A stretch of 46,032 bases of DNA, taken from the NCBI GenBank assembly GCA_031119555.1, contig JAVHXQ010000028.1, positions 1-46,032 of the forward strand, in the 5' to 3' direction. Origin of the DNA: Candidatus Dactylopiibacterium sp. (lineage in GTDB: Bacteria > Pseudomonadota > Gammaproteobacteria > Burkholderiales > Rhodocyclaceae). Both the position numbers and the translations under genes were made by a program. Of the stretch, positions 8,504 through 17,030 are shown piece by piece. The notes beneath the pieces are model-generated. The model made no database searches and was not told the origin of the DNA. It saw nothing but the letters and a program-made list of their open reading frames with translations. Positions within the stretch are counted from its first letter, which is position 1; each line of letters starts with the position of its first letter.

Positions 8504-10449
8504 AGCCCGAAATTCCTGCGCATCGCTTGAAAACGAGCCCTGAAACCCTGCTTCTTCAATGCGCTGAATTGAGCCCGGATCCACGCCGGGCGGAAAAACT
8601 GCCGGACAAACCGCCCCTTGCTCCGCAGCCACGAAGCCTTCGCGACGGCATGCGCCACCGGGCGCGGGCCAAAGCCGGTCAGAATCCGCGCGGCGGCGGG
8701 GTTGTATGTCAGGATGATTTCGTTCTCTTCCGCGTCGTCCCAGTTGCGTGCCGGAAACTCACGGGTGACGTCGATCGTCACCGAGGCGGCCAGAAGCTGC
8801 TTCACGCCGGATGCCCCCAACAGCACGGCAAGCGGACGTCCGTGCAGATACGGCAGCGCGGCGTCGATATCCTCCGGAATCGAATTTCTACGGAAGATGA
8901 AACGACCGTAACCGGCTGGGCCGGCAGGATTCACGTGCCCGAAATCGAGGAGTTCATGTACACCGTGAATGACGCCATCGCGCCGGTCGAGCACGGCGGC
9001 CGTTGCCGCGCAGCTAACCGCACTGGACGCCCTCAGGGCCGAAGCGAGGGTCTCCACATGTCTGGACGACAGTGATTCGTTCGGCGCCACAACGATGAAT
9101 GCTTCGTCGGACGCGCACGTTTCAATGAGTTCGCAGATGACGGCACCGAGATTGCGGGGGCTGCGCAATTCCGGATAGATGGCATCCTCGGAGAAGGTGG
9201 TCGCATGCATGACCAACCCGAGGTCGGCTTCCTGGATCGCAGGATCGATCTCCCCCTGCCTGAGCGCATAGTCTTGCGCGTCGACCACCAGGACCGGCAC
9301 AGCCTCGGCATAAGTCTGCTTCGCGCTTGCGAGGTGCTTGCGCAGAATCTCTTCCGAATACTTCGGCATCAGCAGGAAGACTTTCGTGCGCAACGGATTC
9401 CCGCCTCCGGCGGCGCGCGCTTCGAGTTCTTTCTTGCGGGCAGGGAACCCCTGATACAGTTCGGAGATATTTTTCACAAGCGTGAACTGTTCGGAGAATA
9501 TTTTCTGCGCTTTGGCGGCAAGCTCTTTCGCCGCCTGCGGATTCTGCCTTATCCATGCCAGATGCTTCTGGATGTCGCCCAGCATCTGCTGCACCGGCGA
9601 TCTGCTGTCGATATAGAGCAGGGAGTCGCCAAAAAATTTCTGCGCAAAGGGGTTTTCGTCGCAGATGACAACCGCGCCCGCCGAGATACTTTCAAACAGC
9701 CGGGTGGACATCAAGGCCGACTTCTTGTGAGCGGGGGATGAAAGGACCAGGGCAACTCCCGCCTTGGCGATTTCATGGATCATCGAGATCCCATCGAAGG
9801 GAATCTCCTTCACGTAGCTCTGGTAGCCGGCCCAGACCTTGATGCCGTGGAAGGTTTGCGGGCCATAGATACGCAGGCCTCCCGTCTTGTCCAGCAGTTT
9901 CAGGACTTCCTGGTGGCGCGACTTTCCGCCGCTCACGGCTTCCCAGTTGATGCCGGCATAAAATAACTTCTGATCGCCCAGGGTGGGTTCGTGGACCACT
10001 CCAGGGGTTGAATGATAGACGCGAAACTTCGCAGGCAGATGGGTCTTTTCGCCTCTGATCATGCGATAGACGTGATCATCGGCGGCATCGGATCCGCAAC
10101 TGATGAAATCGTCATGGGTCGTGAGATTTCTCGAGCAGCGCTCGTAGCCCCATTCGAAATAGAACTTCAGGGGGTTCCAGAGCGCGACGAAGGAAAAAGC
10201 GTCGTAGTTCTTCGGGGTATCGTAGTGAAGGTGAATGACGAAATCGACATTGCCCTGATTGACGTTTCTGGTTGAGTCACTGAGCCAGGTGCCATCGGGC
10301 CCGATCTCGATGCATTCAATCCCCAATTGCCGCGCGGCCTGGGTGATGCGGGCAATGCATTCGTCTTCCGCCGTTTTCAGCGTAGGCCACAACTTCACGA
10401 TCGCAAACCTGCCAATCAAGCCGGCAGGCACCGAAAAATTACTTTCCAT
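8500..10449 (-). CDS. Large glycosyltransferase with two domains
   Basis: A 649-residue protein from the ATG at 10449 (AAGGA six bases upstream). Residues ~10-345 look like a GT-B transferase; the segment STRLFESISAGAVVICDENP is the usual C-terminal half of Glyco_trans_1_2-like enzymes. Residues ~350-590 resemble a second, GT2-like Rossmann unit (TKVFLLMPKYSEE, VPVLVVDAQDYAL, EAFIVVAPNESLSS, YGRFIFRRNSI), but no DxD is visible where the metal-binding motif is expected. It probably builds the backbone exported by the following Wzm/Wzt. The second domain may be inactive, structural, or a family I do not recognise. The C-terminal ~60 residues are strongly basic and could bind membrane. Confidence 0.65.
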   Translation of the reverse strand: MESNFSVPAGLIGRFAIVKLWPTLKTAEDECIARITQAARQLGIECIEIGPDGTWLSDSTRNVNQGNVDFVIHLHYDTPKNYDAFSFVALWNPLKFYFEWGYERCSRNLTTHDDFISCGSDAADDHVYRMIRGEKTHLPAKFRVYHSTPGVVHEPTLGDQKLFYAGINWEAVSGGKSRHQEVLKLLDKTGGLRIYGPQTFHGIKVWAGYQSYVKEIPFDGISMIHEIAKAGVALVLSSPAHKKSALMSTRLFESISAGAVVICDENPFAQKFFGDSLLYIDSRSPVQQMLGDIQKHLAWIRQNPQAAKELAAKAQKIFSEQFTLVKNISELYQGFPARKKELEARAAGGGNPLRTKVFLLMPKYSEEILRKHLASAKQTYAEAVPVLVVDAQDYALRQGEIDPAIQEADLGLVMHATTFSEDAIYPELRSPRNLGAVICELIETCASDEAFIVVAPNESLSSRHVETLASALRASSAVSCAATAAVLDRRDGVIHGVHELLDFGHVNPAGPAGYGRFIFRRNSIPEDIDAALPYLHGRPLAVLLGASGVKQLLAASVTIDVTREFPARNWDDAEENEIILTYNPAAARILTGFGPRPVAHAVAKASWLRSKGRFVRQFFRPAWIRAQFSALKKQGFRARFQAMRRNFGL

Positions 10450-10471
10450 CAGGATTCCTTCTGCCACAAAA

Positions 10472-11470
10472 TCAACCCAGGCGAGCGCGCGAAGACTCGG
10501 TCAGCTGGCTCACAAAATCCGCATAGGCTTCATGCAGCCCGTCCCGAGGGTTTTTCCGGGCGGCCCAGCCGAGCTGATTGATTTTCGAGCTGTCCAGCAG
10601 CTTTTTCATGGTGCCGTTCGGCTTCGACGCGTCATAAACGACCGAGCCGGTGAAGCCGACGACTTCGGCCGCCAGCGACGCAATTTCCGAGATGGCAAGG
10701 TCGTACCCGCAGCCCACGTTGTAGATCCAGTCGGTCGGACGGGTCATGAGGTGAAACATCGCATCCGCGAGATCGTCAACATGCAGCAGCTCCCGGCGCG
10801 GGCTGCCGTCACCCCAGACGGAGAATGTTTCCGCGCCGGCCTCTTTTGCTTCGTGCACGCGCCGCAGGATGCCCGCCACCACGTGGCTGTGCTCGGGGTG
10901 GTAGTTGTCACCGGGTCCGTACAGATTGGGAGGAATCACCGCGACATAGTTGGCGCCGAACTGGGCGTTGTAGGCCCGGCACATTTCAATGCCGGCGATC
11001 TTGCTGACGGCGTATGAGCGGATATTCCCGTCCAGCGCGCCCGTCAGAAGGCTGCTTTCCTTGATCGGCAGATCGGCCTTGGCGGGATACGTGCAATTGG
11101 ACGCAACGAAAACCAGCTTTTCGACGCCTGCCTGGTAGGCCGCGTCCATCACGTTGGTCTGGATGAGGATGTTGTCGCGAAGGAAATCGCCGGGCAATGT
11201 CGCATTGGCATGAATCCCTCCGACCTTGGCGCCGATGTGGAAAACAAACTCCGGCCTGTGGTCGCGGACCCACGCATAAACATCGGCCTGCCGCGTGAGA
11301 TCCAGCTCGGCTCGCGGAGCGACGAGCAGCGTCGCCCCCGTGTTCTCCAGGCGGCGAACCATCGCGGCGCCGAGCATTCCCCGGTGCCCCGTTACCCATA
11401 CGCGCCGCCCGGCGAGCGAGGCGGGGGCGCCCTGCTCGTTCGTAGGGAACTGCTGCTTGTTCATTGCCAT
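10472..11470 (-). CDS. fcl: GDP-L-fucose synthase homologue (second copy)
   Basis: A 332-residue NAD(P)-dependent epimerase/reductase. The ATG at 11470 is taken; ATG at 11464 is an alternative. Motifs: GHRGMLG (28-34), AKVGGIHAN (81-89, the family signature), SNCTYP with Cys126, and Tyr153/Lys157 (YAVSK). The C-terminal VWGDGSPRRELLHVDDLADA is typical of GDP-4-keto-6-deoxymannose epimerase/reductase. It carries a ~20-residue N-terminal extension rich in polar residues compared with the copy at 24926-25909, and is clearly divergent from it. It lies 59 bases after manC, so GDP-mannose supply and its conversion are transcribed together; the paired gmd of this operon may be the truncated one at the left edge. 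Confidence 0.88.
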   Translation of the reverse strand: MAMNKQQFPTNEQGAPASLAGRRVWVTGHRGMLGAAMVRRLENTGATLLVAPRAELDLTRQADVYAWVRDHRPEFVFHIGAKVGGIHANATLPGDFLRDNILIQTNVMDAAYQAGVEKLVFVASNCTYPAKADLPIKESSLLTGALDGNIRSYAVSKIAGIEMCRAYNAQFGANYVAVIPPNLYGPGDNYHPEHSHVVAGILRRVHEAKEAGAETFSVWGDGSPRRELLHVDDLADAMFHLMTRPTDWIYNVGCGYDLAISEIASLAAEVVGFTGSVVYDASKPNGTMKKLLDSSKINQLGWAARKNPRDGLHEAYADFVSQLTESSRARLG

Positions 11471-11529
11471 ACCAACCCCAGTGAATTTGTGATTTGTTCT
11501 TGATTGCGCGGCCCGCGGGCCCGGTCGGG

Positions 11530-12960
11530 TCAGGCTCGCCCGTAAGTGTCTTCGTACCGGACGATGTCGTCCTCTCCCAGATAGCTGCCCGACTGCACTT
11601 CGATGATCTCGAGCGGAAGTTTGCCCGGGTTGGCCAGTCGATGCACCGTGCCCAGCGGAATGTAGGTGGACTGGTTTTCGCCCAGCAGCAGCACCTTGTC
11701 GCCATTCGTGACCTCGGCGGTGCCGGAGACGACGATCCAGTGCTCCGCACGGTGATGATGCATCTGCAGGCTGAGCGTGGCACCCGGGTTCACCACGATG
11801 CGCTTGACCTGGAATCGCTGGCCCATGTCGATGCTGTCGTACCAGCCCCACGGCCGGTGCACCTTGCGGTGAGCTTCGGTCAGAGACTTTCCGGTCGCCT
11901 TGATGCGGGAGACGATGGCCTTCACGTCCTGCGCGCAGGCCTTGTCGGCCACCATGACCGCATCGGGCGTTTCCACCACGACGAGATCCTTGACGCCCAC
12001 CGTGGCAACCAGCCGGCTCTGCGCGAAGACGAGGCTGCCCTCGGTCTGCTCGAGCATCACGTCGCCCCGCGCGACGTTGCCGGCGCCGTCCTTGTCGCTC
12101 ACCTGCCAGAGCGCGTCCCACGCGCCCACGTCGCTCCAGCCCGCGTCCATCGGCACCACCACGGCGGCGCCGAGGTCGGGATGGTCCGCGAGCCTTTCCA
12201 TGACGGCGTAGTCGATGGAGTCGGCGGGGCAAGCGGCGAAGCGCGCCTTGTCCACGCGGATGAAATCGGCGTCGCGCGAGCCGCCGGCGAGGGCGTCGCG
12301 GCAGGCGCCGACCATGTCCGGCCGCAGCGCCTCCAGCGCGCGGCACCATACCGACGCCCGCACCATGAAGATGCCGGCGTTCCAGAAATATTCGCCGCTC
12401 GCCACGTAGGCCGCGGCACGCGCGGCGTCCGGCTTCTCGACGAAGGCCGCCACCTGACGCGCCGTTGCGCCGCAGGCGTCTGCGCTGCGGATGTAGCCGT
12501 AACCGGTTTCGGCACGCTCCGGCACGATGCCGAACGTCACCAGTGCGCCCTGTTGCGCGTGCTGCAGGCCTTCCGCGATGGCTTCCCGGAATGCGTCCTC
12601 GCGCGCCACGATGTGATCGGCGGGCATTACCAGCAGTACCGGGTCTTCGCCCTCCGCTCGCGCCACGAGCGCGGCGAGCGTCAGCGCGGGAGCCGTATTG
12701 CGGCCCACCGGCTCGAGGATGATGCGATCCGAAGGATGCCCCGCTTGCCGCAGTTGCTCGGCCAGCACGAAGCGGTACTGCTCGTTGGTCACCACGATGG
12801 GCGCGCCGACCTCGCCCGGGAACCCCTGGAGGCGGGTGGCGGTCACCTGCAGTAGGGAATCGTCGCCGGTCAGGGGCAGCAGTTGCTTGGGATAGGTTTC
12901 ACGGGAGGCAGGCCACAGACGGGAGCCGGAACCACCTGAAAGAATGACGGGCTGGAGCAT
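11530..12960 (-). CDS. manC: Mannose-1-phosphate guanylyltransferase / mannose-6-phosphate isomerase
   Basis: A 476-residue type II phosphomannose isomerase/GDP-mannose pyrophosphorylase, full length for the family. The N-terminal nucleotidyltransferase has GGSGSRLWP (9-17) and PKQLLPL (24-30), then FVEKPD and GYGYI; the C-terminal cupin domain has LQMHHHRAEHW. It makes GDP-mannose, the precursor for all gmd and fcl products here. The ATG at 12960 gives the conserved N-terminus MLQPVILSGG; the frame stays open upstream but contains no homologous sequence. It is the first gene of the leftward ABC-type polysaccharide operon, behind a candidate promoter at 12995. Confidence 0.95.
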   Translation of the reverse strand: MLQPVILSGGSGSRLWPASRETYPKQLLPLTGDDSLLQVTATRLQGFPGEVGAPIVVTNEQYRFVLAEQLRQAGHPSDRIILEPVGRNTAPALTLAALVARAEGEDPVLLVMPADHIVAREDAFREAIAEGLQHAQQGALVTFGIVPERAETGYGYIRSADACGATARQVAAFVEKPDAARAAAYVASGEYFWNAGIFMVRASVWCRALEALRPDMVGACRDALAGGSRDADFIRVDKARFAACPADSIDYAVMERLADHPDLGAAVVVPMDAGWSDVGAWDALWQVSDKDGAGNVARGDVMLEQTEGSLVFAQSRLVATVGVKDLVVVETPDAVMVADKACAQDVKAIVSRIKATGKSLTEAHRKVHRPWGWYDSIDMGQRFQVKRIVVNPGATLSLQMHHHRAEHWIVVSGTAEVTNGDKVLLLGENQSTYIPLGTVHRLANPGKLPLEIIEVQSGSYLGEDDIVRYEDTYGRA

Positions 12961-13272
12961 GAGAACGAATCGGGGCGCAGATCGAGAACCCGGCATTATA
13001 TAGACAGGCCGGCAGCCGCTTCTCGGCCGTAACGCTTGGTCACAAGCGCCCGACGAGCGGCTCCGGCGGGCAGATGCGCCTTCTTCACCGCCCTGCGACA
13101 CGTCAGCACCACCCCCTCTTGTCATGGGTCTTTTCCTGAGCCCGCTTGATATTCCTTTACAACAGACAGGGTATCGTCGTCTGTGCGGTGACGAACCATG
13201 GCGCGATCATTGCGCATCGCCGGGGGGCTTCGCTTGCCCGTAAGGGCATGTTCGAAAATCCGTCATGCGCCC
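12961..13272. other. 312-base intergenic region between apaH and manC
   Basis: The only gap over 300 bases in the window. Besides the TATAAT at 12995 it holds an interrupted palindrome, ACAGAC (13162-13167) and GTCTGT (13179-13184) with an 11-base spacer, which could be a dimeric regulator site, and a weak 5-bp hairpin TGCCC/GGGCA (13235-13248) about 25 bases after nothing but the apaH side, which may aid termination. Short open frames here look unlike proteins. No JUMPstart or ops element was seen. Confidence 0.4.
12995..13000 (-). promoter_or_regulatory. Candidate -10 box of the manC operon
   Basis: Reading leftward, an exact TATAAT lies 34 bases upstream of the manC ATG. No good -35 hexamer sits 16-18 bases further upstream, so the promoter may need an activator or be non-canonical. 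It fits the boundary between the apaH-ended operon and manC. Confidence 0.45.
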
Positions 13273-14106
13273 TCACTCGTCACCCGGCGACGCCGGATGC
13301 ATGGCCCGCACCTGCCATACGTGCCTGTCCGCGAGGCGGATCGCCGTGAGCGCGCCGCCCCAGACGCAGCCGGTATCCAGCGAGATCACGCCGGGGGTGT
13401 CGCGAAAGCCCAGCGCCGACCAGTGCCCATGGACCAGCGTGTGGCTGCGCCAGGCGGCATCAGGATAGGCGTACCAGGGGATGCGCTCCGGATTGGCTTC
13501 CGGCTTGCCCTTGGGTTTGAGATCGAGGCTGCCGTCCGGCTGCAGGAAGCGCATGCGGCACATCGCGTTCACGATGATGCGCAGCCGGTCCGGGCCCTGC
13601 AGGTCGTCCTGCCAGCGCACGGGCTTGCCGCCCCAGAGCCCGCGGATGAATTCCTGCCAGTCGTCGGCACGCAGGGCCTGCTCGACTTCGGCGGCCAGCG
13701 CGCGGGCCTGCGCAACGCTCCATTGCGGCAGCAGCCCGGCGTGCACCATCGCGAAGCCGTCCTCGACGTGCAGCAGCGGACGCCTGCGCACCCAGTCGAC
13801 AAGGTCCGCGCAATCGGGCGCGGCGAGCAGATCGCCCAGCGTGTCTCCGGGCGCGAGCTGCGTGGCGCCCGCGACCACCGAAAGAAAGAAGAAATCGTGG
13901 TTGCCCAGCACGCAGACCGCGCCGTCGCCCAGGGCGCGCAGACGGCGCAGCACGGAGACGTTGTCGGGCCCGCGATTGATCATGTCGCCGGCGATCCAGA
14001 GGCTGTCCGTGGCGGAATCGAAAGGCATGCTGGCCAGCAGCGCCGCGAACTCGTCGTGGCAGCCCTGGATGTCGCCCACCACGTAGCGCTGGCGGGTCGT
14101 CGTCAT
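13273..14106 (-). CDS. apaH: Symmetrical bis(5'-nucleosyl)-tetraphosphatase
   Basis: A 277-residue calcineurin-type phosphoesterase that hydrolyses Ap4A to two ADP. All metal-binding blocks are present: GDIQGCHDEF (11-20), GDMINRGPDN (40-49) and GNHDFFFL, followed later by HAGLLPQW and HGHWSALG. Length is normal for ApaH. The ATG overlaps the wbpM stop by 4 bases (ATGA), so this housekeeping enzyme is the last gene of a long polysaccharide operon. The link may be positional, or may tie alarmone/cap removal to envelope synthesis; the sequence does not decide. Confidence 0.95.
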   Translation of the reverse strand: MTTTRQRYVVGDIQGCHDEFAALLASMPFDSATDSLWIAGDMINRGPDNVSVLRRLRALGDGAVCVLGNHDFFFLSVVAGATQLAPGDTLGDLLAAPDCADLVDWVRRRPLLHVEDGFAMVHAGLLPQWSVAQARALAAEVEQALRADDWQEFIRGLWGGKPVRWQDDLQGPDRLRIIVNAMCRMRFLQPDGSLDLKPKGKPEANPERIPWYAYPDAAWRSHTLVHGHWSALGFRDTPGVISLDTGCVWGGALTAIRLADRHVWQVRAMHPASPGDE

Positions 14107-15986
14107 GATGCCTGCCGGGGCGCGCCCAATTGCGCAGGCGCGTGTTCCACCGCCAGGGCCGGCGCGTATTCCGGCACCCACCGGCGCAGGCCCGCGCGCA
14201 CGTCCTCGTCGGGCAGGCTGGCGTCGCGCGCGAGCCAGAGCTCGACCTGGGCGACCAGATCGGCCGCCACCGGGCGCGAACGCGCGACGCGCAGCTTGGG
14301 GTGATGCGTGGCGCGGGTCTGCTCGGCGTCGGCCAGCAGTTCCTCGTAGAGCTTCTCGCCGGGACGCAGCCCCGTGAATTCGATGCGGATCTCCTGCTCG
14401 GAAAAACCCGACAGACGGATCATGTTGCGCGCCAGGTCGACGATCTTCACGGGCTGGCCCATGTCGAGCACGAAGATCTCGCCGCCTTCGCCCATGCTGC
14501 CCGCCTGCAGCACGAGCCGCGCCGCCTCGGGAATGGACATGAAGTAGCGCGTGATCTCCGGGTGGGTGACGGTCACCGGCCCGCCCCGCGCGATCTGCTC
14601 CTGGAACTTGGGAATCACCGACCCGTTGCTGCCCAGCACATTGCCGAAGCGCACCGTCTCGAAGCGCGTCGCGGGCTGGCCCGCGCACAGCGCCTGGCAC
14701 AGCATCTCGGCCAGACGCTTGGTCGCGCCCATCACGTTGGTGGGATTCACGGCCTTGTCGGTGGAGACCATCACGAAATGCCCCGCCGCGTGGGCCTGCG
14801 CGGCGCGCGCCACGTTGAGCGTGCCCAGCACGTTGTTGCGCACCGCCTGCCAGGCGTTGCCCACCTCCATGAGCGGCACGTGCTTGTAGGCCGCGGCGTG
14901 GAACACGACGTCGGGTCGCCATTGCGCGAAGATCTCGTCGATACGCCGGGCGTCCTTCACGTCGGCGGTGAGCGCCACGATCGCGACGCCCGCCCGGTAC
15001 TGGCGGAACCACTGCTCTATCGTGTAGAGCGCGTATTCCGAGATCTCCACGAGCACCACGCGCGCGGGCTCGAAATGCGCGATCTGGCGACACAGCTCGG
15101 CGCCGATGGAGCCGCCCGCGCCGGTCACAAGCACGGTCTTGCCCGACAGCAGCACGGCGACTTCGCGGCTGTCTATGAGCACCATGTCGCGCCCCAGCAG
15201 GTCTTCGATCTCCACGCGCCGGATGCTGTTGACCGCGATCTTGCCGGACATGATGTCTTCGAGCGCAGGCACCGTCAGCAGCTGCAGGTTCGCCCGCGCG
15301 CACTGGTCGGCCACGCGGCGACGCAACGCCTGCGAGGCCGAGGGAATCGCGAGGATCACGTGGCGCGCCTTGAACTCGCGGGCCGCGTCGGCCAAGGCCT
15401 CGACGCCGCCGATCACACGCTGGCCGACGATCTCGCGATGCCATTTGTCCGCGTCGTCATCCAGCACGCCCACCACGCGCCAGTCGGGCGAACGGCTCAT
15501 GTCGCGCACCAGCTGCACGCCCGCGCGCCCCGCGCCGATCACCAGCACGGGCTTGCCCTGGGCGGCCAGCGCGCCGAAGAGCCGGTGCTCCTTCCACATC
15601 CGGTAGGCGATGCGGCCGCCCGCCATCAACCCGACGAGCAGCATGGGGAACAGCAGCAGCAGCGAGCGCGGCACCGTCGGCACCGGATGGGCCAGCAGCA
15701 TGAACGCGACCATCGCCACGAAAGACCCCAGCACGGCGTGGAACACACGCTTGAGATCGGGCAGGCTCGCAAACACCCACAGCCCCCGGTACAGCCCCGC
15801 GTGCCAGCACGCCGCCGCATGCGCGGGCAGGATCACGCTCAGCCCGGTCGCGACGGTCTGGTTGTACTCAACGGGCCAGGAGAAGTTGAAGCGCAGCCAG
15901 AACGCACCGCACCACGCCAGCGCGACGACCAGCAGGTCGAACAGGAAAACCAGGAAAGCCTTGCTGAAACGTGTCGTCATGAGCAT
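14103..15986 (-). CDS. wbpM: Membrane-bound nucleotide-sugar 4,6-dehydratase (WbpM/CapD type)
   Basis: A 627-residue protein. Four N-terminal membrane segments (about 8-30, 45-62, 85-102, 108-124) are followed by a CoA-binding-like Rossmann unit (VLVIGAGRAG, 147-156) and a dehydratase domain with GAGGSIG (289-295), STDKAVNPTNVMGATK (408-423) and the Met419/Lys423 pair that replaces YxxxK in this family. It converts UDP-GlcNAc to UDP-4-keto-6-deoxy-GlcNAc, the start of QuiNAc/FucNAc synthesis. The start lies within the wbpL stop (TGATG); an ATG two codons later is equally possible. With wbpL and the wbpV-like gene upstream it forms the classic initiating trio. Confidence 0.92.
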   Translation of the reverse strand: MLMTTRFSKAFLVFLFDLLVVALAWCGAFWLRFNFSWPVEYNQTVATGLSVILPAHAAACWHAGLYRGLWVFASLPDLKRVFHAVLGSFVAMVAFMLLAHPVPTVPRSLLLLFPMLLVGLMAGGRIAYRMWKEHRLFGALAAQGKPVLVIGAGRAGVQLVRDMSRSPDWRVVGVLDDDADKWHREIVGQRVIGGVEALADAAREFKARHVILAIPSASQALRRRVADQCARANLQLLTVPALEDIMSGKIAVNSIRRVEIEDLLGRDMVLIDSREVAVLLSGKTVLVTGAGGSIGAELCRQIAHFEPARVVLVEISEYALYTIEQWFRQYRAGVAIVALTADVKDARRIDEIFAQWRPDVVFHAAAYKHVPLMEVGNAWQAVRNNVLGTLNVARAAQAHAAGHFVMVSTDKAVNPTNVMGATKRLAEMLCQALCAGQPATRFETVRFGNVLGSNGSVIPKFQEQIARGGPVTVTHPEITRYFMSIPEAARLVLQAGSMGEGGEIFVLDMGQPVKIVDLARNMIRLSGFSEQEIRIEFTGLRPGEKLYEELLADAEQTRATHHPKLRVARSRPVAADLVAQVELWLARDASLPDEDVRAGLRRWVPEYAPALAVEHAPAQLGAPRQAS

Positions 15987-17023
15987 CAGGATTGATCAGT
16001 GCGTGCAGCCACTTCGGTTTCGGGCACCCCGGCATCGAACCGCCAGGCCAGCATGGCCAGCGCCAGCAGCGCCCCCCCCGCCAGCGCGGCCCCCTTGGCG
16101 GGCACCGCCACGGCGGCGATCGCCACCGGCAGCAGTACCGCCACATTCATCGCCAGCACGGCGAGTGTGACCGGCCGATGCGCCTTGAAACGGCGGGAAG
16201 CCCATTGGTAGGCGTGCGTGCGGTGCGCGTCGGTCACGCGGATGCCACGCAACGCGCGCCGCAAGAGCGTCAGGCTGGCATCCACGATGAAGACTGCGAG
16301 CAGGATCGCCCAGGGCCAGATCGCGGTGCGCCCGCCGACCGTGGCGTGCAGCGCATGCACGCCCAGCGCGAAGCCCAGGAAGCCGCTGCCCGCGTCGCCC
16401 ATGAAGATCCGCGCGGGCGGCCAGTTCAGCAGCAGGAAGCCGGCCGAGGCCGCCGCCAGCAGCCACAGCGGCATGCCGTCGGCCCCCGTCAGCCACAGCA
16501 CGGCACCGCCCGCCGCCGCCACGAACACCGCCTCGCCCGCCGCCAGGCCGTCTATGCCATCCATGAAGTTGTAGAGGTTGATGGCCCACGCGAGAGCCAG
16601 CACGCCCACGCCAGCCCCCAGGCCGCCCCAGGCAAACCGCGCGAAACCCAGATCGAGCACCGGCCAGCCCCCCAGCGCGCCCACCGCGCCCGCCGCCGCG
16701 AGCAGATGGCAGCCGAAGCGCACGCCCGCCGACAGACCGCGCCGGTCATCCAGGAAACCCACGCCGGCTATCAGCCCGCCGCCCAGCACCAGGCTCCAGA
16801 ACAGCCCCCCGGCGACGCCGGCACAGACATGCCAGCCGGCCAGCGCGAGCAGGTAGGCAAGCACGATCGCCACCCCGCCGCCGCGCGGCGTGGGCACGGT
16901 GTGCGAGCTGCGCGCGTTCGGGGTGTCCAGGATGCGATGCGTCAGCGCGTAGCGACGTAGCGCCAGCGTGCCGGCAAAGGCCGCCACCAGCGTTGCAGCC
17001 AGAAGAATCAGCAGGACAGACAT
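15986..17023 (-). CDS. wbpL: Undecaprenyl-phosphate N-acetylhexosamine-1-phosphate transferase (WbpL/WecA family)
   Basis: A 345-residue polytopic GT4 (MraY/WecA) protein with about ten hydrophobic segments. Catalytic motifs are GFLDDRRGL (Asp92/Asp93), NLYNFMDGIDGL (149-160), IFMGDAGSGFLG and the terminal-loop DAHRTHAYQ. It links an N-acetyl-6-deoxyhexosamine or GlcNAc phosphate to undecaprenyl phosphate at the inner membrane and so starts the repeat unit. The gap to the wbpV-like gene is 7 bases. The best match by motif and neighbours is WbpL rather than WecA, but donor specificity cannot be read directly. Confidence 0.9.
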   Translation of the reverse strand: MSVLLILLAATLVAAFAGTLALRRYALTHRILDTPNARSSHTVPTPRGGGVAIVLAYLLALAGWHVCAGVAGGLFWSLVLGGGLIAGVGFLDDRRGLSAGVRFGCHLLAAAGAVGALGGWPVLDLGFARFAWGGLGAGVGVLALAWAINLYNFMDGIDGLAAGEAVFVAAAGGAVLWLTGADGMPLWLLAAASAGFLLLNWPPARIFMGDAGSGFLGFALGVHALHATVGGRTAIWPWAILLAVFIVDASLTLLRRALRGIRVTDAHRTHAYQWASRRFKAHRPVTLAVLAMNVAVLLPVAIAAVAVPAKGAALAGGALLALAMLAWRFDAGVPETEVAARTDQS

Positions 17024-17030
17024 GCTCCGT

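Noticed and set aside
11471-11529. 12-bp palindrome GGCCCGCGGGCC between manC and fcl as a terminator
   Set aside because: No loop and no T run, and both genes are clearly in one operon; more likely chance in GC-rich DNA.
14130-15995. Long plus-strand frame opposite wbpM
   Set aside because: His/Arg-rich antisense frame without motifs; wbpM has all catalytic blocks.
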